A stretch of DNA of 64,000 bases, taken from NCBI RefSeq assembly GCF_014647215.1, contig NZ_BMOT01000003.1, positions 186,001 through 250,000 on the forward strand, given 5' to 3'. Origin of the DNA: Shewanella aestuarii (GTDB lineage: Bacteria > Pseudomonadota > Gammaproteobacteria > Enterobacterales > Shewanellaceae). Below the pieces are notes generated by a model. The model worked only from the letters and a program-made list of their open reading frames with translations, had not been told where the DNA came from and searched no databases. This document shows positions 52,627-62,900 of this stretch, one piece after another. A program made the translations under genes and the position numbers. Each line of letters begins with the position of its first letter. Position 1 is the first letter of the stretch.

Positions 52627-53709
52627 TTAAGCAAACTCAGCTAAAATCCAATCAAGCGGAGCTTGGTATTGAATTGGCATCCAAGGTTTTAATTGTTTGA
52701 TGGTGGCATTTAATGCGTCTGTATCCTGTACCGATAGATTTAAATGACCCACTTTACGGCCTGGGAGCACTTCTTTGTTATACCAAAACAATTCCGCATT
52801 TTGCAGGCTTAACCAACGGTCATCTTTTTCTACACCAATTAAGTTCACCATAACACATTGAAAGTTCACTTGTGGTGTGTGAATTGGCAGATTACATAAC
52901 GCGCGTAAATGTAATTCAAACTGATTAATATGACATCCGGCTTGGGTCCAATGGCCAGAGTTATGAACGCGCGGGGCGAGTTCATTGACCAAAAGATGTT
53001 CGCCAACGCGGAAACATTCCATTGCCATTACACCAACATATTCAAGACCATTCATAATGGTCGCAAGCATGGCTTCTGCTTCAGCTTGAAGATGGCTTAA
53101 GCGGCTTAATGGCGCAATAGAAGCCATTAAAATGCCATCTTGATGTAAGTTAAGCGTCAAAGGGTAGAATAAACAGCGACCATCTAGGGTCCGCACTCCC
53201 ACCAATGAGACTTCTTCATCAAAATTTATGGCTTGCTCAGCAATGGCCTCGTTACGCCAATCATTTGGAATACAGGTCGATTGCGCTTGTTTTAGCCAAT
53301 GCTGGCCTTTACCGTCATAACCACCGGTGCGGCGTTTTAGCAATACGCGTTCACCATACGCTTGATGGAGTTCATCAGTGCTAACAGACTCAGTGACTAA
53401 TTGCCAAGGCGCTGTCGCAACCGACAATTCATCGAGTAGGCTTTTTTGAGTGAAGCGATCGGCTAGGCGACCAAATACTGGGCCATTAATAAAGTGAGGA
53501 TGCTGGCTAAGTTGTAAGCTAGTGCTGGATTCTGGCCACTGTTCACGTTCGGCGGTGATCACATGTGAACTTTCAATCGGTAAAATATCGCCGTTTGGGT
53601 TCATGATATCGACAGGACGGACATCAATGGCTAAAGGTTGCCCTGCGTGGCTGAGCATGGCACCTAATTGACCATTACCCAATACCCAAACCGTATGTTG
53701 CTGGCTCAT
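52627..53709 (-). CDS. purK: 5-(carboxyamino)imidazole ribonucleotide synthase
   Basis: PurK uses ATP and bicarbonate to carboxylate AIR on its amino group in purine synthesis. The sequence opens with VWVLGNGQLGAMLSHAG and has an ATP-grasp core (LLKRRTGGYDGKGQ, then EEVSLVGVR and the metal-site segment LLVNELAPRVHNSGHWT). At 360 residues the length is usual. Its ATG overlaps the purE stop by one base. This is the conserved purEK operon. Confidence 0.96.
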   Translation of the reverse strand: MSQQHTVWVLGNGQLGAMLSHAGQPLAIDVRPVDIMNPNGDILPIESSHVITAEREQWPESSTSLQLSQHPHFINGPVFGRLADRFTQKSLLDELSVATAPWQLVTESVSTDELHQAYGERVLLKRRTGGYDGKGQHWLKQAQSTCIPNDWRNEAIAEQAINFDEEVSLVGVRTLDGRCLFYPLTLNLHQDGILMASIAPLSRLSHLQAEAEAMLATIMNGLEYVGVMAMECFRVGEHLLVNELAPRVHNSGHWTQAGCHINQFELHLRALCNLPIHTPQVNFQCVMVNLIGVEKDDRWLSLQNAELFWYNKEVLPGRKVGHLNLSVQDTDALNATIKQLKPWMPIQYQAPLDWILAEFA

Positions 53710-54200
53710 TAGTCTTCTCTCGGATCTGGATTATCTAAAATTGAACGAGTTTGCTCGTCACGAAAAGCGTCAATTCGAGCCGCTAATTGAGTATCTGTTG
53801 TTGCTAAAATCTGACTTGCAAGTAAACCGGCGTTAAATGCACCTGCAGTACCAATAGCCAAAGTCCCAACAGCAATACCTTTAGGCATTTGAACTATCGA
53901 CAATAAGCTATCCATGCCTGATAACGCTTTGCTTTGCACTGGGACACCTAAAACAGGTAAGCGTGTTTTAGAAGCTATCATGCCAGGCAAATGAGCTGCG
54001 CCACCCGCGCCACCAATAATCACTTTATAGCCTTTGTCGGCAGCGGTGCTAGCAAAGTCCATTAGTTTATCTGGAGTGCGATGAGCTGAAACCACTTCAA
54101 CGTGATAAGGCACTTGCAGTTTGTCCATAATTTCTGCCGCGGCTTCCATTGTTGGCCAATCACTTTTAGAACCCATAACAACAGCAACAAGAGCTTGCAT
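53709..54200 (-). CDS. purE: N5-carboxyaminoimidazole ribonucleotide mutase
   Basis: PurE moves the carboxyl group of N5-CAIR to give CAIR. The class I signature is intact: [23 protein letters not shown] and [26 protein letters not shown]. The 163 residues are typical. It is upstream of purK. I looked for a PurR operator upstream and did not find a clear one. Confidence 0.97.
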   Translation of the reverse strand: MQALVAVVMGSKSDWPTMEAAAEIMDKLQVPYHVEVVSAHRTPDKLMDFASTAADKGYKVIIGGAGGAAHLPGMIASKTRLPVLGVPVQSKALSGMDSLLSIVQMPKGIAVGTLAIGTAGAFNAGLLASQILATTDTQLAARIDAFRDEQTRSILDNPDPRED

Positions 54201-54602
54201 GGTTTACTCCTTAATGTACTTATTCAATTCGTATATTTAGCCTATTTTCTATGCAACATGGCACAGGGGAAATAGCATCAATAATAAGGCGATAAAAAGG
54301 TGACAGATAATATCATGTTGGAGGGGGTTACGCTGCGCTTTAGTGTTTTGTGAGGCTAACACTTAGTTTAGAAATTCGGATACTGAATTGGCTGATAATT
54401 AACCACTTACCACCATATTGTTAACCAATTGTGCTTTTATTTAGTTATAAGATATAAAATTAGTGCATTATCACCTTGTTAACGGTACGTTATTCTGAAA
54501 GCTTTATTCACTGGTGCAATTATGTGTGCGATTTGAGTGAATAGACTATGATTAAATGCATAACTAACTAAAAATGAATGTGTAGATAAAGGCTTAGTAA
54601 AA
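54201..54602. other. Divergent intergenic region upstream of purE
   Basis: 402 bp between the divergent purE and the first binding-like protein. It should contain both promoters. I see an imperfect hairpin around AGTGTT/AACACT near 54340-54362 and no known operator or small gene. Confidence 0.5.
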
Positions 54603-55436
54603 ATGACCAAATTAAACAGTCTTATTATTGGAGGAATGTTGTCAATTTTGCCCGTTATGGCAAATTGCGCAGATCTTGAGGCTGTATTATTAGGTGAATT
54701 CACGAACAACGCGATTGATGTCACCCAAATGAAGCCGATGGCTGTACTTGACCTGTTAGCGCAAAATAGTCAGCAAGACCTAACCTTTACCTTTCAAGAG
54801 ATGAGCATGACCCGTGGTTGGATGGAAATGCCAAAGCTTGAAAACGCATGTATGTATAACAAGGTCAAAACCCCTGAGCGGCAAAAGGTGGGGTATTTCA
54901 GTCAATATCCTATTACCTTATACCCTCCATTAAGATTAATTGTTCGCAGTGAGGATGAAAGCCTTTATTTGAGTGAGTTTGATGTTTCTTCCATTCAAGC
55001 CTCACAGCAAATGCGCTATGCACTCGCTAAAAATCGCTCCTATGGAGTGCTTGACGCGCAAATTGAACATAAAAAGCAATGGCTGTTTTTCCGTGATGGC
55101 CCTAATTCGATTGAAAAATTGCTCGAAATGCTTTCACTGAATCGAATAGATGGCTTCATTGAATATGCCGATACAGTGAATGCTTACATCCTTGAACATA
55201 AAGCCGGTTTAAACGTTAGCAGTGTTCCGATTAAAGGGGTTAGCAAACCCTCACCCGGCTATATTGTTTGTTCAAAAACTGACTACGGTCAGAAATTGAT
55301 CAACGCCATCGATAAAGCAATGAGTAAAAAGTCTTTTCAACAGGCATTGATCAGCATCCATCAAGAATTTGCGTCAGTGGAAGACAAATCATTATTAGGG
55401 GATGAGTTAATTCAGATTTTTGAGGAAGCAAACTAA
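54603..55436 (+). CDS. Periplasmic solute-binding-like protein, paralog 1
   Basis: A 277-residue exported protein with a signal peptide (cleavage near MANCA, residue 23). It looks like a type II periplasmic binding fold (TIGR02285-like, tentatively). Distinctive segments are MKPMAVLDLLAQ, ENACMYNKVKTPERQKVGYFSQYPITLYPP, GPNSIEKLLEMLSLNRIDGFIEY and IKGVSKPSPGYIVCSKT. The same order of motifs occurs in the gene immediately downstream, so the two arose by duplication. No ABC transporter components are nearby. The ligand is unknown, and a sensing role is possible. Confidence 0.82.
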   Translation: MTKLNSLIIGGMLSILPVMANCADLEAVLLGEFTNNAIDVTQMKPMAVLDLLAQNSQQDLTFTFQEMSMTRGWMEMPKLENACMYNKVKTPERQKVGYFSQYPITLYPPLRLIVRSEDESLYLSEFDVSSIQASQQMRYALAKNRSYGVLDAQIEHKKQWLFFRDGPNSIEKLLEMLSLNRIDGFIEYADTVNAYILEHKAGLNVSSVPIKGVSKPSPGYIVCSKTDYGQKLINAIDKAMSKKSFQQALISIHQEFASVEDKSLLGDELIQIFEEAN

Positions 55437-55521
55437 GCTAAATTTAAATGTATGGCTTCATTTAACGGAATAATTGATTAAATAAAAGGATAGGTATTAC
55501 TGTTTTAAGTAGAGGTATTCT

Positions 55522-56430
55522 GTGATCTATTCTGAGGCTAAAATAGCCATTATTTCAGGTTTAAAGGTGATAAAATTACATCTAGTAACACGCACTTTTC
55601 CTTCAGTCTTACTGGCATTTTTTATTCTATCTTTACCTGTAAAATCAGCTCCCTTAGAGGGAATTCTATTGGCTGAGACCGATAGCAATCAAAGTGATTT
55701 AACTAAAGCACAGCCGTTAGGTATGTTTGCAGTACTGCTAGATCATAGAGAAGAGCGCTTCAACTTTACTCAGCAACAGGCTAGCTATAGCCGTTCATGG
55801 AGTGATTTAAACAAGCTAGGCAATGCTTGTATGTATAACAAGTTCAAATCCGCAGAACGTGAGCAAGTGTCATACTTTAGCCAAAAACCTATTACCGTGT
55901 ACCCGCCATTAAGGTTTATCATTTTAAAGAAAAACCTCCATTTATTCCCAGATATCATTGATTTTAAAAATCTTCCTCCAAGTATGAAAGGCAATGTTGG
56001 TGTAGTAACCGCTCGCTCATATGGTGACAATCTAAATCCTATTATTGCCGAGCATCCTGAGTATTTTTACTTTCGTAGTGGGATGAACTCAACCAATAAA
56101 CTGTTGGAGATGTTAGCCAAAGAAAGGGTTGTAGGTATTTTGGAGTATTCAGCTGAAGTCGGGTTTATTAAACACAAAATAGGTATGGCATTCGAGCATT
56201 ACGCCATTCCAATTAAAGGCGTACTACAACCTAATTATGGTTATATTGCGTGCTCTAAAACGCCAATGGGTAGGCAATTAGTGGACAGTATTGATACCGT
56301 TATGAGTCAACCTAGCTTTATTCAGGCTTTTATCGACGAGCATAATCGTAATTTTGATGAGGATGAAAAGGCGTTAATTAAACCTGAATTTGATAAATTA
56401 CTTAAATCAGAACCCTCATTGCCACAGTAA
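55522..56430 (+). CDS. Periplasmic solute-binding-like protein, paralog 2
   Basis: A 302-residue paralog of the previous gene, sharing LGNACMYNKFKSAEREQVSYFSQKPITVYPPLRF, MNSTNKLLEMLAKERVVGILEY and IPIKGVLQPNYGYIACSKT. The hydrophobic N-terminal segment (about 28-42, VLLAFFILSLPVKSA) acts as signal or anchor. I used the GTG at 55522, but a later start that keeps the signal peptide is possible. It lies 85 bp after paralog 1. Divergence between the two suggests different ligands. Confidence 0.78.
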   Translation: MIYSEAKIAIISGLKVIKLHLVTRTFPSVLLAFFILSLPVKSAPLEGILLAETDSNQSDLTKAQPLGMFAVLLDHREERFNFTQQQASYSRSWSDLNKLGNACMYNKFKSAEREQVSYFSQKPITVYPPLRFIILKKNLHLFPDIIDFKNLPPSMKGNVGVVTARSYGDNLNPIIAEHPEYFYFRSGMNSTNKLLEMLAKERVVGILEYSAEVGFIKHKIGMAFEHYAIPIKGVLQPNYGYIACSKTPMGRQLVDSIDTVMSQPSFIQAFIDEHNRNFDEDEKALIKPEFDKLLKSEPSLPQ

Positions 56431-56491
56431 TAACCCTTTTTAAAATTGAAATCGTTTGTAAGCTAAAACGCATTCAATTTAAGGGTTATAT

Positions 56492-58342
56492 ATGGATGAC
56501 TTTCATGCTTTAACGCAAGCGGTGATGGTAAATGTCAATCGCCGTCTCGGGTTGGTTTTTATCGCTTTGGTTGTGGCAGCGTGTAATCATCACACCAGCA
56601 CAGAAGATGCTGACAATACACGTTTATCTGCCAGTGAAACCGTTGAAAGCCTCCCGCCAGCAGATTTTCAAGTTGATGCGGCCGCTTTATTAGCACAGCC
56701 ATTATCAAAACATGGCTTAACTCACGCGATGATAACAACCTATGCTAGGGCTCAAAGCCCTGGACGATTTATCCCTTATGTCCAAAATGGCAATATGGTT
56801 ACGGCTGAAACCCCGGTATCTACTTTTTCTATTGATGTGGATACAGCAAGTTATGTCACGCTTAGGCAGCAAATCAACCTGGGTCTTTTACCGCAGAAAA
56901 ATAGTCTTCGCGTAGAAGAGTTAGTGAACTACTTCGATTACGATTACCCGCTACCGAACATCAATGACGCGCCCTTTAGTATTCACACTGAGTTAGCGCC
57001 ATCACCCTATAATCAAGATACAAAACTGCTTCGTATCGGTGTGCAAGGCTATAAGTTAATGCCTGAGCAAATCAAAGCCCGAAATTTGGTGTTTTTGATT
57101 GATGTGTCTGGCTCTATGTCATCTGCCGACAAATTACCGCTCTTAAAACAAGCGCTAATGCTGCTGAGTTCAGGATTAAATGCCCAAGATAAAGTATCGA
57201 TAGTGGTTTATGCCGATGGTTTACGCCAAGTATTAGACGGGGTGAACGGCAATGCCTTGCAGCAAATAAAGCAAGGATTAAATAGTCTTGAAGCTGGTGG
57301 CGGAACCGATGGTGGTAAAGGGCTTGCGTTAGCCTATGAGTTAGCCCAAAAACATTTTATTGAGCATGGCGTTAATCAGGTGTTGTTGGCAACCGATGGT
57401 GATTTTAACCTTGGCATGAGTAATCAAACTGAATTGGTCGATTATGTGGTTCAGCAAAGGCTAAGTGGTGTTGGGTTAACCACACTCGGTTTTGGGCTAG
57501 GGGCTGCAACGGCACAATTTAATGATGGCTTACTTGAACAACTTGCAGCCAAAGCCAACGGCCAGTATGCCTATATTGATACGCTTAACGAAGCCCGAAA
57601 AGTACTTCATGATCAATTGTCGCAAACTTTGGATATCATTGCCGCCGATGTAAAAATTCAAATCGAATTTAATCCTGCTATTGTGTCGGAATATCGCTTA
57701 ATTGGATATGAAAGTCGTCAACTACATCGCCAAGATTTTCACAATGACAAGGTTGATGCGGCAGAAATTGGCGCCGGTCAAAGTGTGACGGCGTTATATG
57801 AACTGCGGTATAACCAAAGCACTCAATTAATGAACTCGCCATCTGGCGATAAATCGAGTGGCGTTGGCAAACAGCCAGGGGCTTTATCTCATCGTCAGCA
57901 GTTTGATGGCGATGAAGTAGCTTTACTGTCTCTTCGCTACAAGCCTTTTCATGGTGGGCAATTAGCCGCCTCGAAAAGCCTGCTCATCAGCCAGATGATT
58001 TTAGCCAATACTGAGTATAAAAATTTACAGCAGACAAGTGATGATTTTCGATTTGCCGCAGCAGTAGCAGGTTTTGGTCAACTAGTTAATCATAATCATT
58101 ATGTACATGATATTGATTATGATAAGTTAATTAGCTTAGCGGCGGGGGCAATGGCAAACGATCCTTTTGGATATCGGCATGAATTTTTACAATTAATGCG
58201 CACGACTCAATTATTAGTTGCACAAGGAGCCGTACCAAGTGGTGGATTTTATGATGATGTAGATGAGCCTCAATATCCCCGCAACGCGACTACAGAAGCT
58301 TATCCTATGCCGAAACCGCTAACGCCTGGCGAGCGGCAATGA
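56492..58342 (+). CDS. VWA-domain lipoprotein (YfbK-like)
   Basis: The 616-residue protein has a signal peptide with a lipobox (VVAAC, Cys31). A vWF N-terminal domain (about 108-190, TFSIDVDTASYVTLRQQI) precedes a von Willebrand A domain with an intact MIDAS: D204-x-S206-x-S208 (LIDVSGSMS), then GGGTDGGKGLA and LATDGDFNLG. A C-terminal DUF3520-like region (about 430-590) follows. E. coli YfbK has this architecture. It is 40 bp upstream of an ECF sigma gene and so probably belongs to its operon. It is likely an envelope adhesion or scaffold protein. Confidence 0.88.
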   Translation: MDDFHALTQAVMVNVNRRLGLVFIALVVAACNHHTSTEDADNTRLSASETVESLPPADFQVDAAALLAQPLSKHGLTHAMITTYARAQSPGRFIPYVQNGNMVTAETPVSTFSIDVDTASYVTLRQQINLGLLPQKNSLRVEELVNYFDYDYPLPNINDAPFSIHTELAPSPYNQDTKLLRIGVQGYKLMPEQIKARNLVFLIDVSGSMSSADKLPLLKQALMLLSSGLNAQDKVSIVVYADGLRQVLDGVNGNALQQIKQGLNSLEAGGGTDGGKGLALAYELAQKHFIEHGVNQVLLATDGDFNLGMSNQTELVDYVVQQRLSGVGLTTLGFGLGAATAQFNDGLLEQLAAKANGQYAYIDTLNEARKVLHDQLSQTLDIIAADVKIQIEFNPAIVSEYRLIGYESRQLHRQDFHNDKVDAAEIGAGQSVTALYELRYNQSTQLMNSPSGDKSSGVGKQPGALSHRQQFDGDEVALLSLRYKPFHGGQLAASKSLLISQMILANTEYKNLQQTSDDFRFAAAVAGFGQLVNHNHYVHDIDYDKLISLAAGAMANDPFGYRHEFLQLMRTTQLLVAQGAVPSGGFYDDVDEPQYPRNATTEAYPMPKPLTPGERQ

Positions 58343-58382
58343 TTGCCACCTAATTCAATACACTGATTTAAAGGGAAAGTGC

Positions 58383-59003
58383 ATGACACGACAACCGAAT
58401 ACAAGTGCCGCGGCTGAAACTGAAATAGATCAAAGTATGTCGGTAACCGATGAGCAGTTAATGTTGGCTTATCAAGCGGGTAATATCAGTGCTTTTGAAC
58501 AGTTATACAAAAAGCACAAAGGCCCGTTATATCGCTACTTTGTTCGCCAATTGCGAGACAACACATTAGCAGAAGACTTATACCAAGAGGTTTGGGGCAA
58601 AGTGATTAAGGCGGTGGCAAGTTATCAAGTGAGTGCAAAATTCACCACCTGGTTATACAAAATTGCCCATAACCTGATCATAGATCATATTCGCGCGGTA
58701 AAGCCATTAGATGACACTCAAGCTTTAGGTGAAGATCAAACCATGGACAGCTTTAATGCCGTCATTGACGTTGAGCCTGAACAGCAGTTGCAGCAACAGC
58801 AACAAGCCAAGCTGCTGCAAGGATGTATTGATTTATTACCCGCGGTACAAAAAGAAGCTTTTTTGCTGAATGTCGAGTTAGGCTTAACCGCAGCAGTCAT
58901 TAGTGATATTGCCAACGTGACATTAGAAGCGACAAAAAGTCGTATTCGATATGCCTACCAAAGCATTAAGTTATGTGTCACTCAAAAAACTCAAGGGGCA
59001 TAA
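58383..59003 (+). CDS. ECF-type RNA polymerase sigma factor
   Basis: A 206-residue sigma-70 family protein with only regions 2 and 4. Region 2 is near residues 45-105 (LYKKHKGPLYRYFVRQL, AEDLYQEVWGKVI, FTTWLYKIAHNLIIDHIRA). Region 4 is near 145-195 (LLPAVQKEAFLLNVELGLTAAVISDIANVTLEATKSRIRYA). It is followed two bases later by a membrane protein gene that is probably its anti-sigma factor. It is preceded by a VWA lipoprotein gene. The promoters it recognises are unknown. Confidence 0.92.
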   Translation: MTRQPNTSAAAETEIDQSMSVTDEQLMLAYQAGNISAFEQLYKKHKGPLYRYFVRQLRDNTLAEDLYQEVWGKVIKAVASYQVSAKFTTWLYKIAHNLIIDHIRAVKPLDDTQALGEDQTMDSFNAVIDVEPEQQLQQQQQAKLLQGCIDLLPAVQKEAFLLNVELGLTAAVISDIANVTLEATKSRIRYAYQSIKLCVTQKTQGA

Positions 59004-59005
59004 AG

Positions 59006-59806
59006 ATGGTTAAAGATAATGATGACACTTTTTTAGCCCTGCAGGATGAGATAGCCAGCCTCTACCATCATGGTGTTAAAGAGCAACCATCGGCACAATT
59101 AGATGAGGCTGTTTTAGCCATGGCACAAGCTGAACTGCAACGCGGAAAAATGGAAAATACCCAAGCTGATACTGATAGCAATAAGGTGGTAGAACTTAAA
59201 ACTTGGCAGCGGTATCGCTGGCAATTATCAACGGCGGCATCCGTTGTTATCGTGGCCGGTTTATTTATGATGATGCCAATGCAGCAAAATTCTGACCCAG
59301 CGCAAATGGGCATACCCGATGCAGAGCATGCGCCTATGTCTTTGATGCAAGCGCCATTGCCTGCAGCAAGCGAGGTTAGCGATGATGACGTCATTCAGGC
59401 CGATGTTCAGCATGGCGCAGCTAAGGCTATAAATCAGTCTGAGATACAAGGCGTTGCAATGTCAGTGCAAAGTGTTCAAAGCAATGCCGCGCTTGAGGTG
59501 GAGCAGCAAAAGCCATCAAGTGATAATGCAAAGTCAACATCTTTGCTGTCAGATTTGAAACCATCAAGCCGTGACAACATGGCCTTTGAGTCGGAACAAC
59601 ACTTTTCAAAGCAAGTCGAATTGATAACCCTTGATACGGCAGAAAAAGCCATGGAAACACTCAAGCAGTTAGTCGCCACGCAGCAATGGCCACAAGCCGA
59701 GCGTTATCTGTTAACGATGGAGCAAAGGTTTCCCGAGCTTAATAGCCCCAAACACCCGTTACATATCGATTACCAGTCAATTAAACAGCAACTTACTGCA
59801 CGTTAA
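59006..59806 (+). CDS. Probable anti-sigma factor, membrane protein
   Basis: A 266-residue protein with a cytoplasmic N-terminus (about 1-68), one membrane segment (about 72-90, LSTAASVVIVAGLFMMMP) and a long Gln/Ser-rich periplasmic tail. This topology and the position two bases after the ECF sigma gene suggest an anti-sigma factor. I do not see the zinc HxxxCxxC motif of the common ZAS domain. I chose the ATG at 59006; an in-frame ATG at 58973 overlaps the sigma gene. The C-terminus (ETLKQLVATQQWPQAERYL) looks like helical repeats. A terminator follows. Confidence 0.7.
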   Translation: MVKDNDDTFLALQDEIASLYHHGVKEQPSAQLDEAVLAMAQAELQRGKMENTQADTDSNKVVELKTWQRYRWQLSTAASVVIVAGLFMMMPMQQNSDPAQMGIPDAEHAPMSLMQAPLPAASEVSDDDVIQADVQHGAAKAINQSEIQGVAMSVQSVQSNAALEVEQQKPSSDNAKSTSLLSDLKPSSRDNMAFESEQHFSKQVELITLDTAEKAMETLKQLVATQQWPQAERYLLTMEQRFPELNSPKHPLHIDYQSIKQQLTAR

Positions 59807-59823
59807 ATCATGATTTGCGTTTT

Positions 59824-59852
59824 AAAAAGACCAAGCCTCGGCTTGGTCTTTT
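59824..59852 (+). terminator. Terminator of the VWA-sigma-anti-sigma operon
   Basis: AAAAGACCAAGCC and GGCTTGGTCTTTT form a 13-bp stem with a TC loop. It is directly downstream of the anti-sigma gene. Confidence 0.9.
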
Positions 59853-59997
59853 ACTTGGCAGTTAACGGGTTGTCGCCGTCATAATATCAAGAAGAGCAAC
59901 ATAATCGTTGTTATTGGTTACACTTTGGCGCTTTCAAAAATATCCCATTCTGGTAACTTGACTGCCAATAACAACATAAAAGGGAAAATGGCTCGTT

Positions 59998-62900
59998 ATG
60001 AAACTTCGTCGTTCAGTATTAAGCTACATGGTTGCACTGGGTTGTGTTAGTGCATTTTCAACGGCTACCTACGCCAGTAATGGTTATTACCGCGCTCCAG
60101 CATTACATGACAACACGTTAGTGTTTACCGCTGAAGGGGATTTGTGGAAAACGCAGCTTAACAGCAAAGTGGCTAGCCGTTTAACAACCCAAGCGGCAGA
60201 AGAAATCGAGGCGAGTATTTCGCACGATGGTCAGCGCCTCGCTTATACCGCCAATTATGAAGGCGCGACAGAAGTCTATGTTATGCCTATGGCGGGCGGG
60301 GTGGCTAAACGAGTTAGTTTTGAAAACTCCCGCGTGCGTTTACAGGGCTGGACGGCAACGGGAGACATCCTTTACTCCACCGATAATGCGTTTGGTCCTG
60401 CTAATTATTGGGTACTTAAAACCATTAACCCAGACACATTAGTCGTAACCGATTTACCCCTTGCCGACGCGATAGAGGGCAGCATTGATGCCAAAGGTGA
60501 ATATGTTTACTTTACCCAATTTGGTCTTCAAGCCAGTGGCGACAATGCCAAAGTGTATCGTGGCGGCGCCAAAGGTGAAATTTGGCGTTATCAACTAGGC
60601 AGCGATAAAGAAGCCGAACAGTTAACCTTGCAACATCCTGGCTCAGTACGTCAGCCAATGCTATGGCAACAAAGGGTGTTTTTTATCAGTGATGCCTCAG
60701 GCAATGACAACATCTGGTCGATGTCATTAACCGGCGAAGATATTAAGCAGCACAGTCAATATACCGATTGGCAAATTAGAGATGCTAAATTACATCAAGG
60801 TAAAGTGGTATTTCAGCAAGGGGCAGATATCAAACTGTTCGACCTTGCTAGCAATCAAGAGTCAGTTGTTGATGTTGATTTAAGTAGTGATTTTCCGCAT
60901 CGCCGTGAACATTGGGTTAACGACCCGATGGCGTTTGCCACCTCAACGCGCTTAAGTCCAAAAGGCGATCAAGTGGTGATCACCGCGCGCAGCCATGTTG
61001 CCATTGCCAATAAAGATGATCGCCGTTTGATTCAAATCGCTTCGGCCGCAGAAACGCGTGTGCGTGATGCCATATTAAGCACTGATGGTCAGTGGGTGTA
61101 TGGTATTAGTGATGCATCGGGAGAGCAGGAGATTTGGCAATTTCCAGCCGACGGTACCGAAGGCGCTAAACAGCTGACCAAAGACGGTAAAACACTGCGC
61201 ACCAGTTTAAGTCAGTCACCTAATGGTCGCTATTTAGCGCATGACGATTATATGGGGAATGTGTGGCTGCTTGATTTAACCACCAATAAAAATCTCAAAA
61301 TAGCCGCCGATGGCGAGGGATTAGGCCCGTATCAGGATATCGTTTGGTCTCCAGACAGCAAATTTATTGCCCTAACCAAAGCCGAAATTGGTAAGCAGCG
61401 TCCGCAAATTGTGTTGTATTCAGTGACGCAGGCAAAAGCGCAAACCTTAACTTCAGATAAATATGAGTCATTTTCGCCCAGCTTCAGCCACGATGGTGAT
61501 TGGTTATACTTCTTATCGAACCGCGACTTTAAAGCCACTCCAAGTTCGCCTTGGGGCGACCGAAATATGGGGCCAGTATTTGATAAACGCACGCAGATTT
61601 TTGCGTTAGCACTCAATAGCAAAGCACAATTTCCGTTTGCTAAAACCACAGAATTAACCGCTGTAGCCAACCCAGACGACAAGGTAGAAAAAGCCAAAAC
61701 CAAGCTCGATTGGCAAGGTTTAGCGCAACGTTTATGGCAAGTGCCTGTTGAAGCCGGCAATTATAATCGCTTGCAACAATCTCCCACTGGCTTGTATGTG
61801 GTTGACAGCGTGAATGATAAAAGCGCATTAAAATGGATTAAATTTGATAACGTCGCCCCTAAAGTCGATGTTTTTGCTGATGATATTGCAGATTTTACCC
61901 TTGCAAATGATAACGCCACCATCATGCTGCGTAAGCAAAGCAACCCTAAAGAATTATTGATAGTGGCTGCGGGAGATAAAATTCCTGCGGATGTTAGCCA
62001 AGCGAAAGTGAAAACCGAGCAATGGCAACTGCAGATATCCCCAATGCAAGAGTGGCAGCAAATTTTTGAAGATGCTTGGTTAATGCACCGAGGTCAATTT
62101 TTTGATACCCAAATGCGCGGACTTGATTGGCAAGCAACCAAAGCTAAGTATCAACCCTTGCTGCAACGCTTAACCGATAGAAATGAACTCAACGACATTT
62201 TTGAGCAAATGATGGGCGAGCTCGACTCGCTTCATTCGCAAGTACGGGGTGGCGATATACCACAGGATGCCGATGCGGCTAAGTCCGCTTCATTAGGTGG
62301 GCGCTTGAACCTGACAGCAAAAGGGGTGGAAATCGCCCATATTTATCAAAACGACCCTGAGTTACCCAGTCAAGCATCACCGCTGGCGCGTATCGATGCA
62401 GATGTCAACGTCGGAGACATTATCAAAGCAATTAATGGTAAACCGGTTAGCCATTTGGGAGATGTGACTCAGCTATTGCGTAATCAAGCTAATAAGCAGG
62501 TGTTGTTAACCTTAGAACGTGGCCGTGAACAGCATCAAACCGTGGTATTGCCAACCGACACCGCAACCGATGCCAAGTTACGTTATTTAGACTGGGTACA
62601 ACATAATCAAGCCAAGGTGAGTCAGGCGTCAAAAGGTGAATTTGGCTATTTGCATTTGTATGCCATGGGCGCAGGCGATATTGAAAGCTTTGCCCGTGAG
62701 TTTTACACCAACTATGACAAGCCAGGATTGATTATTGATGTAAGACGTAATCGCGGTGGCAACATTGATAGCTGGATTATTGAAAAGCTGTTGCGCAAAG
62801 CGTGGGCATTTTGGCAACCAACCCATGGCAGTGCCAATACCAATATGCAGCAAACCTTCCGCGGCAAACTGGTGGTCTTAGCCGATCAAATGACTTACTC

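Noticed and set aside
54201..54602. PurR operator upstream of purE
   Set aside because: No sequence resembling the PurR palindrome was seen by eye; a position-weight search would be needed to settle it.
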